Source: Symsagittifera roscoffensis
Lineage: Eukaryota > Xenacoelomorpha > Acoela > Convolutidae
NCBI RefSeq assembly: GCF_963678635.1
Contig: NC_087066.1
Coordinates: 38,259,755-38,323,754 of the forward strand
Direction of reading: 5' to 3'
Length of the DNA: 64,000 nt
Of this stretch, positions 25,571 through 36,800 are shown in pieces; within the stretch, counting starts at the first letter, position 1; each line of letters begins with the position of its first letter. A model generated the notes under the pieces. That model was not told the origin of the DNA and did no database searches. It saw only the letters and a list, made by a program, of their open reading frames with translations. Position numbers and translations under genes: made by a program.

Positions 25571-28500
25571 AAAACGTTTAGTTAAAAAGTCAGAGTTAGA
25601 GAATAAAAATAACACCCGCAGCACAAATATTCCGTCGCTCTCTTCGTAAATAGTCGGAACAATTCTGCAAGAGTTACAACACTGTTGGATTATTTATACA
25701 GTCCCACTTTTTATGAAATAATTTTTGTCCAATTTACTACTCACCAAATTATGCGTAACATTCAATTTCTTGTAACCTCAAAACTGGGTTTATAGTTTTT
25801 TGTGTATAAAATTAGTCAGTAGAGTCAGTTTTGAAAATCTAGTCACATTATTATGTCATATTCTAAAATTTTTATATAAACGCCGGATATTTGACGCAGC
25901 AGATGTTTGACATATCGGATGTTTGCTTTGGACCCTAAAATTGGATAGGCCGCAGTTCTTCTGAATGTTACGTTACTTTTTTCTCTCGGACCAGTTAATT
26001 GCGAAATGCTGAAAAAATTGAGTAGTTTTTTTATTTACAAAATAATTGCAACTCATTTCGTAAAACTCTAACCTATCGCATACAAAAAAAAACAAGTCAA
26101 GCCCAGTGCTTTTCGGCCTCTTTTTTTTAGTAAATTTTTTATCTAGGGTTAAACCATAAGTGTTCTGGTCTTGAGTTTTTAACACGTCAACCTGGGTTTA
26201 TTGACTTGCCTATTTGACCATGCTTTGATCAATTTATGTGTACTATGAAAAAACTCGTTCCGTAGTGATTGAACTTACTAATTGTTTTTAATATTTTCGT
26301 ATGACTTAATCTTTTTACTTGATGTCTGATTTTAACCAAAACTTTTTTATATATAGTTTTTTGTTGCCCTATGCTATTAGATTTCAATTAAATGGCACTG
26401 GGAACAATCCAGTATTTTCCCTGTTATACGAGCCGAATGTTTTTTTCTATGATGAAATCAGCATATGTAGCATGGTTCAACCAATTTCCTACTTAGGCAT
26501 AAAATTTTCTTTTTTGAATTCTGTGAACTTAACTGGCAATAAGACGGCAATCATAGCCAGAAAAAATTAGCTGCTTCAAATTTTTTCATCTTTGACTCTG
26601 TGTGTAAAATGTATTGATTTGAGTTATACATTCAAAACTCGGCATGAAATTGAAAAACTAAATGCCTTCCGATCAACATAAGCTGTTTTTTGATTATAGC
26701 AAAGAAAGCGAAAAATACGCTAAAAACTACACCAGCAGTTTTATAGGGCTTTTTTCAGCAAAATTCGAAATGAAAATTTCACCTACACATCTCACGGATA
26801 TTCACAAGAACAACGTATACAAAACTAGAACACAAATGCTCGTATCAAGGCGCGACGCCTTGAATGTTTCGACTGCCCTTTTTTGTCTGGGAATCATTTA
26901 TTCAAAAATTTTTGATTTAGAACTATTGTTATGCAGATTGAACTACCGCTGACGCTCTATTGGCCTAATATTTTATCACTCTCTTCGTAAGAAGTCGGAA
27001 CAATTCTGCAAGAGTTAAAACAAATTTTGGATTTTTTATACAGTTCCTTTTTCTTTATGAAAGAAATTTTGTCCCATTTAATACTCACCAAATTATGCGT
27101 AACATTCAATTTCTTGTAACCTCAAAACTGGGTTTATAGTTTTTTGTGTATAAAATTAGTCAGTACAGTCAGTTTTGAAAATCTAGTCACATTATTATGT
27201 CATATTGTAAAATTTTTATATAAACGCCGGATATTTGACGCAGCAGATGTTTGACATATCGGATGTTTGCTTTGGACCCTAAAATTGGATAGGCCGCAGT
27301 TCTTCTGAATGTTACGTTACTTTTTTCTCTCGGACCAGTTAATTGCGAAATGCTGAAAAAACAAAAAATTGAGTAGTTTTTTTATTTACAAAATTATTGC
27401 AACTCATTTCGTAAAACTCTAACCTAGCGCATACAAAAAAACAAGTCAAGCCCAGTGCTTTTCGGCCTCTTTTTTTAGTATATTTTTTATCTAGGGTTAA
27501 ACCATAAGCGTTCTGTTCTTGAGTTTTTAACACGTCAACCTGGGTTTATTGACTTGCCTATTTGACCATGCTTTGATCAATTTATGTGTACTATGAAAAA
27601 ACTCGTTCCGTAGTGATTGAACTTACTAATTGTTTTTAATATTTTCGTATGACTTAATCTTTTTACTTGATGTCTGATTTTAACCAAAACTTTTTTCAAT
27701 ATAGTTTTTTGTTGCCCTATGCTATTGGATTTCAATTAAATGGCACTGGGAACAATCCAGTATTTTCACTGTTATACGAGCCGAATGTTTTTTTTCTATG
27801 ATGAAATCAGCATATGTAGCATGGTTCAACCAATTTCCTACTTAGGCATAAAATTTTCTTTTTTGAATTCTGTGAACTTAACTGGCAATAAGACGGCAAT
27901 CATAGCCAAAAAAACTTAGCTGCTCCAAAAATTTTCTTTTTTGGTTCTGTGTGTAGAAAGTATTAATTTGAGTTATACAGTCGAAACTCGGCATGAAATT
28001 GAAAAACTAAATGCCTTCCGATCAAAATAAGCTGTTTTTTGATTATAGCCAAGAAAGCGAAAATTACGCTAAAAACTACACCAGCAGTTTTATAGGGCTT
28101 TTTTCAGCAAAATTCGAAATGAAAATTTCACCTACACAACTCACGGATATTCACAAGAACAACGTATACAAAACTAGAACACAAATGCTCTTATCAAGGC
28201 GCGACGCCTTGAATGTTTCGACTGCCCTTTTTTGTCTGGGAATCATTTATTCAAAAAGTTTTGATTTAGAACTATTGTTATGCAGATTGAACTACCGCTG
28301 ACGCTCTATTGGCCTAATATTTTATCACTCTCTTCGTAAGAAGTCGGAACAATTCTGCAAGAGTTAAAACAAATTTTGGATTTTTTATACAGTTCCTTTT
28401 TCTTTATGAAAGAAATTTTGTCCCATTTACTACTCACCAAATTATGCGTAACATTCAATTTCTTGTAACCTCAAAACTGGGTTTATAGTTTTTTGTGTAT

Positions 28501-29665
28501 AAAATTAGTCAGTACAGTCAGTTTTGAAAATCTAGTCACATTATTATGTCATATTGTAAAATTTTTATATAAACCCCGGATATTTGACGCAGCAGATGTT
28601 TGACATATCGGATGTTAGCTTTGGACCCTAAAATTGGATAGGCCGCAGTTCTTCTGAATGTTACGTTACTTTTTTCTCTCGGACCAGTTAATTGCGAAAT
28701 GCTGAAAAAATTGAGTAGTTTTTTTATTTACAAAATTATTGCAACTCATTTCGTAAAACTCTAACCTATCGCATACAAAAAAAACAAGTCAAGCCCAGTG
28801 CTTTTTGGCCTCTTTTTTTTAGTATATTTTTTATTTAGGGTTAAACCATAAGTGTTCTGCTCTTGAGTTTTTACCACGTCAACCTGGGTTTAGTGACTTG
28901 CCTATTTGACCATGCTTTGAACAATTTATGTGTACTATGAAAAAACTCGTTGCTTATTGAATAAACAAACTAATTGGTTTTAATTTTTTCGTATGACTGA
29001 ATCTTTTTACTTAATGTCTGATTATGTCCAAATTTTTTTTTATAGTTTTTTGTTGCCCTATGCTATTAGCTTTCAATTAAGTGGCACTGGGAACATTCCA
29101 GTATTTTCCCTGTTATACGAGCCGAATGATTTTTTCTATGATGAAATCAGCATATGTAACATGGTTCAACCAATTTTCTACCCAGGCATAAAATTTTCTT
29201 TTTTGAATTCTGTGAACTTAACTGGCAATAAGACGGCAATCATAGCCAAAAAAACTTAGCTGCTCCAAAAATTTTCTTTTTTGATTCTGTGTGTAGAAAG
29301 TATTAATTTGAGTTATACAGTCGAAACTCGGCATGAAATTGAAAAACTAAATGCCTTCCGATCAAAATAAGCTGTTTTTTGATAGTAGCAAAGAAAGCGA
29401 AAATTACGCTAAAAACTACACCAGCAGTTTTATAGGGCTTTTTTCAGCAAAATTCGAAATGAAAATTTCACCTACACGTCTCACGCATATTCACAAGAAC
29501 GACGTATACAAAACTAGAACACAAATGCTCGTATCAAGGCGCGACGCCTTGAATGTTTCGACTGCCCTTTTTTGTCTGGGAATCATTTATTCAAAAAGTT
29601 ATGATTTAGAACTTTTTTTATGCAGATTGAACTACCGCTAAGGCTTTACTGGCCTAAAATGCATT
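25571..29665. repeat. B array 3 (three full units)
   Basis: Unit markers are at 25636, 26977 and 28326 (periods 1341 and 1349). Each unit retains the 96-codon frame (26662, 28011, 29351). The array ends in a stretch resembling C elements. Confidence 0.85.
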
Positions 29666-30568
29666 GCGTTTTATTTTTCAAAAACCGGCCAAACTGCCAA
29701 ATTTTAAGTCTTCTTGACTTTATCAAAACTAATCACAGGTGAAATATATTTTTTATTTGAACTCAAAATAACAAAATTTTTGAATCAAGTTTAAAAAATT
29801 GCCAAAAATGTCTAGTTGAGAAATCAAAGCTGTTCTAGAGAAAAAAAAGAACACCCCGAGCTCAAATATTCCGTCACTCTCTTTGTAAGTAGTCGGAACG
29901 ATTCTGCAAAAGTTATAACAAATTTTGGATTATCATACTGCCTTTATTCATTTTTAAATAAATTTTTGTCCAAATTACAACTCCATATTTTGGGCGCAAC
30001 ATTCGATTTCGACTTTCGTAAGGAATGTAATGGAATTTTTGTGCTCTTGTGGTTTTTTTTTCAGACAAACTTCGACTTTTTAATTGGACTTTTTTGACGG
30101 AATTATTCTAAATCATTCAAAAATTCTTGTTGTCTTGAGCTTAAACTTGAAAAACTTTTTCACCTGTGATCATTTTCTTAAAGTTATTTGAGTTTAAAGA
30201 TTGTCAATTTGGTACAATTAACGCGCGATATTTTTTGGGCTTTTAAAACGTAAGCAGAGTTTTAATCCGCCTTAGAAGTCGTTTCAAATTGTTTGAAGGA
30301 AGTTTAGTTGCCACATTTTTTTTACTAGGAGCAAAATTTTTCACTTTGTACTTTATATGGCGTGTGAGGGGATGATTTTCACAAAAAATTGCATATAAAA
30401 AATTTCTTTTGTTTTTTCTGTATTTAATTTTTTTTTTTAGTACTGCTCCATAGACCTTAAGAGGCAGTCGGAAAGTTGAGTGTTGCCCTGATACGAGCAG
30501 TTTTATTATTTCTTTGTCTGTTCCAAATTTTTAACTACTATTTATGAAAAGCTGCTTCAAAAAATGAG
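29666..30568 (+). repeat. C element and flanking remnant
   Basis: A plus-oriented C element: ATTTCGACTTTCGTAAGGAA near 30007, the core TTAACGCGCGATATTTTTTG near 30218, then TACTGCTCCATAGACCTTAA and the GCCCTGATACGAGCAGTTTT end near 30490. The upstream 29666-30005 is a degraded C/B mixture. Confidence 0.65.
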
Positions 30569-31322
30569 TGTTGTTCCGACTTTCGTAACGAAAGTAACGG
30601 AATATTTATTCCCGGGTGGGTTTTTTTCTTCAAACTGCCCATTTTTAGCTGCCCATTTTCGACGGAATTTTTAAAAATTAAGGAAAAGATTATTTTTCAT
30701 AAAGTTATGGGGCTTATAAGATTGCCTTTTTGGCCGAGTTGGGACAATTAACGCAAGATATATTTCGCGCTACTTACGCGTAAGCTGAGATTTAATCCGC
30801 CTTAGAAGTCGTTTCAAATTGTTTGAAGGAAGTTTAGTTGCCACATTTTTTTTACTAGGAGCAAAATTTTTCACTTTGTACTTTATATGGCGTGTGAGGG
30901 GATGATTTTCACAAAAAATTGCATATAAAAAATTTCTTTTGTTTTTTCTGTATTTAATTTTTTTTTTTAGTACTGCTCCATAGACCTTAAGAGGCAGTCG
31001 GAAAGTTGAGTGTTGCCCTGATACGAGCAGTTTTATTATTTCTTTCTCTGTTCCAAATTTTTAACTACTATTTATGAAAAGCTGCTTCAAAAAATGAGTG
31101 TTGTTCCGACTTTCGTAACGAAAGTAACGGAATATTTATTCCCGGGTGGGTTTTTTTCTTCAAACTGCCCATTTTTAGCTGCCCATTTTCGACGGAATTT
31201 TTAAAAATTAAGGAAAAGATTATTTTTCATAAAGTTATGGGGCTTATAAGATTGCCTTTTTGGCCGAGTTGGGACAATTAACGGAAGATATATTTCGCGC
31301 TACTTACGCGTAAGCTGAGATT
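30263..31322 (+). repeat. 530-bp tandem duplication within C elements
   Basis: 30263-30792 and 30793-31322 are near-perfect head-to-tail copies. I count only a few differences, such as TTTGTCTG against TTTCTCTG. The unit spans the end of one C element and the start of the next. Confidence 0.9.
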
Positions 31323-31860
31323 TAAGCCGTCTTGGAAGTCGTTCAGAATTGGTTGAAGGAAGCTCATTTGCCATAAATGACTGGTTACTGGGAGCCAAAT
31401 TTTTCATTTTTTACTTTAAATGGCGTGTGGGGGGGGGGGGTGATTTTCTCAAAAAATTGCAAACTAAAAACTTTTATTTTTAGTTTATTACATTTCTTCT
31501 TTTCATGTTAATACTGCTCCATAGAGTTTAACAGAAATTCGAAACATTCAGAACTTCATACTGACATTTAAATCGGATTTTCACAAAACAATTGCAAAGT
31601 AAAAAACTTTAATTTTAATTTATTACATTTAATCTTTTCATTTTAATACTGCTCCATAGACCTTAACAAAAATTCGAAACATTCAGAACTTCGTAGTGAC
31701 ATTTAAATTGATTTTTTGTGTCAGTTCAGTAATTTTCCCTGTAATACGAGCGGAATGGATTTTTTCAATATACTTATACACAAATAAATTAGGTTTTAAA
31801 GAGACTTTTTGCACCTATTTACGCATTGTTTCGACCAATTAACGTGCAAACCTCTTCATC
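31323..31860 (+). repeat. Diverged C element tail with 125-bp internal direct repeat
   Basis: Continues the C series but is more diverged. It includes a poly-G run at 31429-31440. The segment with ACTGCTCCATAGA and CGAAACATTCAGAACTTC occurs twice about 125 bp apart. It ends with TAATACGAGCGGAATGGATT, which resembles a sequence inside B units. Confidence 0.6.
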
Positions 31861-32385
31861 TGTAATTGTTCCCACTTTCGATACGAAAGTAACGGAATAT
31901 TTGTGCTCGGGGTGGGTTTTTTTCTTCAGACAAATATCGACTTTTTAACTAGCCATTTTTGACGGAAATTTTGTATATCATTCGAAATTTTTCGTTGTCC
32001 TGAGCACCATTTTGAAAAGATATTTCACCTGTCTAAAGATTGCCACTTCGGCCAATTTGGGACGATTACGCGCGATATATTTCGCGGTATTAACGCGTAA
32101 GCGGAGAGTTGATTCGTTTTAAAAATCGTTCCAAATTGGTTGAAAGAAGCTTGTTTGCCATAATTGATTTGTTACAAGGAGCGGAATCTATCCTTTTGTA
32201 CTTTATATGGCGTGTGGGGGGATGATTTTCATTTTAAAAAAATTCAAATTTTAGAAAAAAAAATTCATTTTGTTTTATTACATTTAACTTTTTAAAGTTA
32301 TTACTGCTCCATAAACCCTAAAAGGCAGTCGGAACATTCAGGCTTCGCCCTGATACGAGCAGTCTTATTTTTATGTTAAAATTTT
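31861..32385 (+). repeat. C element, full length
   Basis: Starts with the hairpin TTTCGATACGAAAG and GGAATATTTGTGCTCGGGG. It carries the CGCGATATATTTCGCGGTA core and the GGCGTGTGGGGGGATGATTT block, and ends with CAGGCTTCGCCCTGATACGA and GCAGTCTTAT. About 0.5 kb, non-coding. Confidence 0.8.
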
Positions 32386-32811
32386 TTAAAGAAAAATTAT
32401 CAATTCCAATTCTTTCTAAACCATGACAACTACAACTAAATTAACTTCAAGAAGCTTTCGAGATGTCATAATAAAAAACAATCACATATTTGACATGTCA
32501 TTTTTATTAAACAATCAAATTATTCATACAGTTGCCCATACAAGTGCAGTCTTGTTGTTGTTAACATGCGCATCAATAATCATACTTGAAAAAAAATCGA
32601 CCATACATTCAGGATACATAAAAGGCGCAATTTTCTTGCTTTATACGAGAAGATGAACAGAATTCTTTTTCACGTTTTGTTCGCTTCCAATACATTGAAA
32701 ACACATGAAATTTGGAGACCGGCTAGATGAAATTATTTGAAGGAGCTAACCAGAGCAGATATTGAGATAACCTGTTTTGAGGCATAAAATATCAAGTAAA
32801 TCATAAATAAT

Positions 32812-33305
32812 TTAAGGTGTTCTTGCTCTGGAAACATCCTCAAATTAAGACAGAAATTGAATTTATGGTCTCAAGTTAGTTCTCTTTATGCTGCGGAAAA
32901 ACGACATAGCAAAGCTTTTATGGTCGTAGTGGTACCAATACTTAAGGGTACTGCGCTCTTATATCAGAAAATTTGACTAAAATTAGAGAACACAACTTCT
33001 CATAAAGATCCTAAGCATAAACCGGCGATGTTAGTTTTCAAAAACTTTTGCTGAAACAGTTTTTTTGTTGGCTTATTTTGATCATCAGCGCAACATTGGA
33101 TGTTAAAAATTAACTTTTTTTGACACCGGACCAGCAAATTTTTCAAATAATATTTGTGGTCTTTCCGCGGCATAAAGAGTGAGTGAAAATCATCAATTTT
33201 CCAAAGAACTTATTTGAGGACCTATTTGTTAAAAGAACCTATTTTAACAACATTCAAATTCCTTGAGTTGTTTTTGAGGATGTTTCCAGAGGAAGAAAAC
33301 TATAA
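32812..33305. repeat. Large imperfect inverted repeat (foldback element)
   Basis: CTCTGGAAACATCCTCAAA at 32826-32844 is matched by its reverse complement at 33273-33291. A second pair of matching blocks lies inside (CTCTTTATGCTGCGGAAA near 32882, complement near 33163). The arms are interrupted by indels. It lies between the repeat array and the 3' end of the FMO gene. Confidence 0.65.
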
Positions 33306-33610
33306 TTATGACTTACTGGCTATTGTACGCCTCAATACAATTTATAAATCAATTTTTAACTAAGTATCATCTATATTAAGAAAGTTTGATGAATATTGCT
33401 TTCAATTAAATTTGTGCAAACCTGAAATAAATTTTGACCAAACATAGAATAGATCTAATATTTAGTTTTTCAAAGGATAAAATTTTCTAGGTATTTCACA
33501 TCGCCTAGAAATAATGTGTGAAGGAATAAATTTTTTGTTATTTTTTTCTAGATTATCTTATGATATCATTCCATGTTTTCGTCAGCTAGGGCGTAGAGTA
33601 AGTCATAAAG

Positions 33611-33817
33611 TCATCTGTACTTGGAGTGGAAATGTGTCTTCTGTTTGTAAGTTTTGACGTCATCGTCTCTGTCTTTAAGCCACTGTCTCGCAATATCCAG
33701 CCCCTCTACGGTCGGTTTACCCAGGAGAGACGACATCCTGTTCAGGTACTCACTTTGGAACTCAATCTTTTCTATACAATCAGCATCCGGTGCATTTGAA
33801 CATGTCGGGTCAGAAAT
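33611..33817 (-). CDS. FMO exon 6 (C-terminus)
   Basis: Encodes DCIEKIEFQSEYLNRMSSLL and ends KTHFHSKYR before TGA (33613-33611), a plausible natural C-terminus. The acceptor is uncertain. TTAG at 33818 is phase 0 and does not match exon 5. ATAG before 33771 gives the matching phase and a 495-residue protein but drops about 15 residues. Confidence 0.7.
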   Translation of the reverse strand: MSDPTCSNAPDADCIEKIEFQSEYLNRMSSLLGKPTVEGLDIARQWLKDRDDDVKTYKQKTHFHSKYR

Positions 33818-36800
33818 CTAACTTGATCCTATTTTTGAACTTTTCAAATGGAAATTTTTTTGCTTTTCACATGGAAAAATTACAAATGCAAGAAATTGAA
33901 AAAAAAATACCTGAAACGTAAAAGTTACAACAATTTTCCAATTTTCTGCTCTTTGAATTCAAAAATCTTTCGTAAACCTAAGTTTTTTTAAGTAGTCTTG
34001 ACAGTTTTGTCTCATTGTTTCTAAAGTATTTGGAAAAAAATATATCTAAAAATTAAATTGCAAATTTAGATTGAAGCCGATTCTCTTTTTTTTCTAGATT
34101 TTTAATTTAGCTACACAAATTACTAGAAATTGAGCTGCGTTGTGTTTTTTTGTCAATTGGGAGGTCTATATGGATCTTTGGTCCAAATTAAGCTAAATGA
34201 TTTTGGGTTCAAAAATAAAAACTGTCCAGGTTGATGTCTCTTAAAAGTCATATTAAGAACATATGCAAAGTCATATGCTCATCATTTTCCAAAAAACTGA
34301 TCAAAACCACTCACACTGAACTAAGATTTTGCTTAAAATTATCTTTAAAAAACGTTCAAACCGCTCAAATCTTGCTTGAAATTGGGTCGAAAACCTTGAC
34401 TCGGGCTGAGCCGATGACTTGCGTGGTAAGTTCACCTAGGATGCTGTTGTGTGTTGACCTGGCCTGTTCTTCTCGCTCCGTATCTTCCACCATCTCAGCC
34501 AAAGGAGGCAGTTGCACGTCACCTTCAAGTACTCATTATCAGGAAACTCTCAAGTTTTTAAAAAAACACAAATTCATATAACTTATGCTAAATACAGCTT
34601 ATGACTATTAAAAAAGGTGCACAAAAACTTTCAAGACGGCTTGTAACAGGACAAAGCACTAACTGTTCAAATTGTTTTCTATGTTTAAATTCGATAAACT
34701 TTATGGTTGCAAAATTTTTTAGCTGAAAATTTTGATAACGATTTTTGGTCCAAAAAACTAAAACTAGTTCCAGAAAAGTCGAATGAAAAATTGAACTATA
34801 TATGTATCCCACCCAGACATCCAATTCATTCACTTATTATCGTTTAGCTTATTTTTTGGATCAATTATTGTGCATTGATTAAAATTGAATTATTTTCTGA
34901 TTTGGATAAGTTTGCAATATATCCAGCTCGATAAAAGAAAAACTGGAAAATTTGCCCGCATAAATTATCTTAAATTAGTCAAATTGTCATTTTTCATGAA
35001 TTGAAAATTTTTGTATATTTGTGCCGAAATCTTCAGTTTCTTTCTCCTTTTTTGTGAAATCGATAAGTTACAAAAAATAAACTAGCCTCTGCAGAAAATA
35101 AACAACCCCTAGCATGAAAATTTTGTGAATTTTTTTTTCGAAAATTGGCTCAATAACTGAACTTCTTTTTGAAAACTAACTTCATTCGATGATTTTAAAT
35201 GAAATTAAGTTTTTTTTTGAAACTCATTATGTAATTTGCAGCACTCAGCTATGAAATTGGCTTCTTTCCTAAACCCCCCCCCCCCCCCACCCAGCTAACA
35301 CGAGCATCAATTTTATTTTCTAACAAGTGGTCTTACAAGTTTGATTAAGAAGACCAAAGATGTTTGTCATGGCCTATTTAGTCAACTTTCATGACACTTG
35401 GACAACGTGAACAGTAATTTTAAGGATAAAAACTTGCAGGTAGGGAAAAACAAAAATAGTCATGTAATTTGTTTGCAGCGTAGAATAAGTCGAGATTCGC
35501 AGATTTCCGTTCCACTAAAAGACCTGAAGTACACATTACTCAAAAAAAGGCAATTGCAAATTTCCCATAAAAAAATTATGTGTACCTAAATTGTTTAGCA
35601 AAATACTGCGCTCAATTACAAATTTATTTTCTGCCAAAAAATGTTTGATTTTTTTTCCAGAAAAATCACGATTCGACTGAGCTTTTTTGGACTAAAAAAT
35701 CAGTTTATCTTTTTTAAGAAACCACAAGTTTACCAATAGGTCTTAAGATTATATTACATAAAAAATCATCCACCATTTTCAAAATGCTTCAGTTGGATAA
35801 TTTGACACAAAGGCAAAACTTCGCTTCGCAAACACTAGCGAGAACACAAGGAATCAGTTTTATAAAGTGCAATAAAAATAAGAAAAGGTAGATCTCAGCC
35901 TCGAATTAGTGAAAACTCGGCTACGTCTCGGATCTGATATGCGACCTACTCCTGCTACCTAGAAAATATGAGTACCACGCACTAACCACTCAGCCACAAA
36001 CGCTTAGTTAAGCACAATCACTAGTCGCAAAAAAGGCAAGGAACAGATGCTATGAAGTTTCCAATGCTACAATGAAATTTCCAAATAAGTGAACACTCTA
36101 AAAGAAATTTTTTATTTGCGAGATAGGTTGCAAAAAACACAAGGTTCGTACTAATATACTACGCTGACCACTAGAGTAAAATTGCTTGTATCATAACTAA
36201 ATACCGATATAAAAAACTTCACTCAAAGCACATTTATACGCAAAACTACAAAATCTTGAAATTTGATTTTTTTGCTGGAAAGCTCAAACATTTATAGATC
36301 TGGCAAAGAGCTCACCATCCAGTTTGCAAATCTGAATGAACAAAACTTAAAAACCTGTTAATGCCAACTTTATGTTTTTAAATGGGTTTGGAAAAATGGC
36401 ACGCTTGCTAATAAGTCGGTGGTTGCAATGGCTAGAAAGAGGTTGTGTATATGTATATATAACTCGCAAATGTCAATATTTATTGCTTTGTCGTTTCAAG
36501 TTTGTCTTACCTCTTATGATTTGTGCGCAGAAGTGGCCTTGTAACCAGAAGAGAGGGAAAGTATATGCCAAATTCTGGACGCCAATATACATGACTCTGG
36601 GGTTAGTAGGCAACACCACCTGTCTGTAGAGCGGCATGTCCTTCTTGGCAGAAATACTAATGCGGATGCTCTTCTCCATATAAGGAAACTCGTACAGATA
36701 GCCAGTGCAGTAAATGATGACGTCATAGTCGCAGCTGGATCCGTCTCGGAAACTGAACAAATTGTCATTTACACTTAGTGTATTTAGGTATTTGCGGTTA

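Noticed and set aside
1-29665. CRISPR-like regular repeats
   Set aside because: Repeat units are 0.5-1.8 kb with no short repeat-spacer pattern, and the genome is eukaryotic.
29990-32385. C elements as Helitrons
   Set aside because: The right end has a hairpin, but the element does not end in CTRR and the left end does not begin with TC at a fixed point.
32423-32656. 77-codon frame with a hydrophobic middle
   Set aside because: Isolated, no homology recognised, no repeat or conservation support.
35885-36001. Functional tRNA gene
   Set aside because: The cloverleaf arms do not pair and the B box is degenerate.
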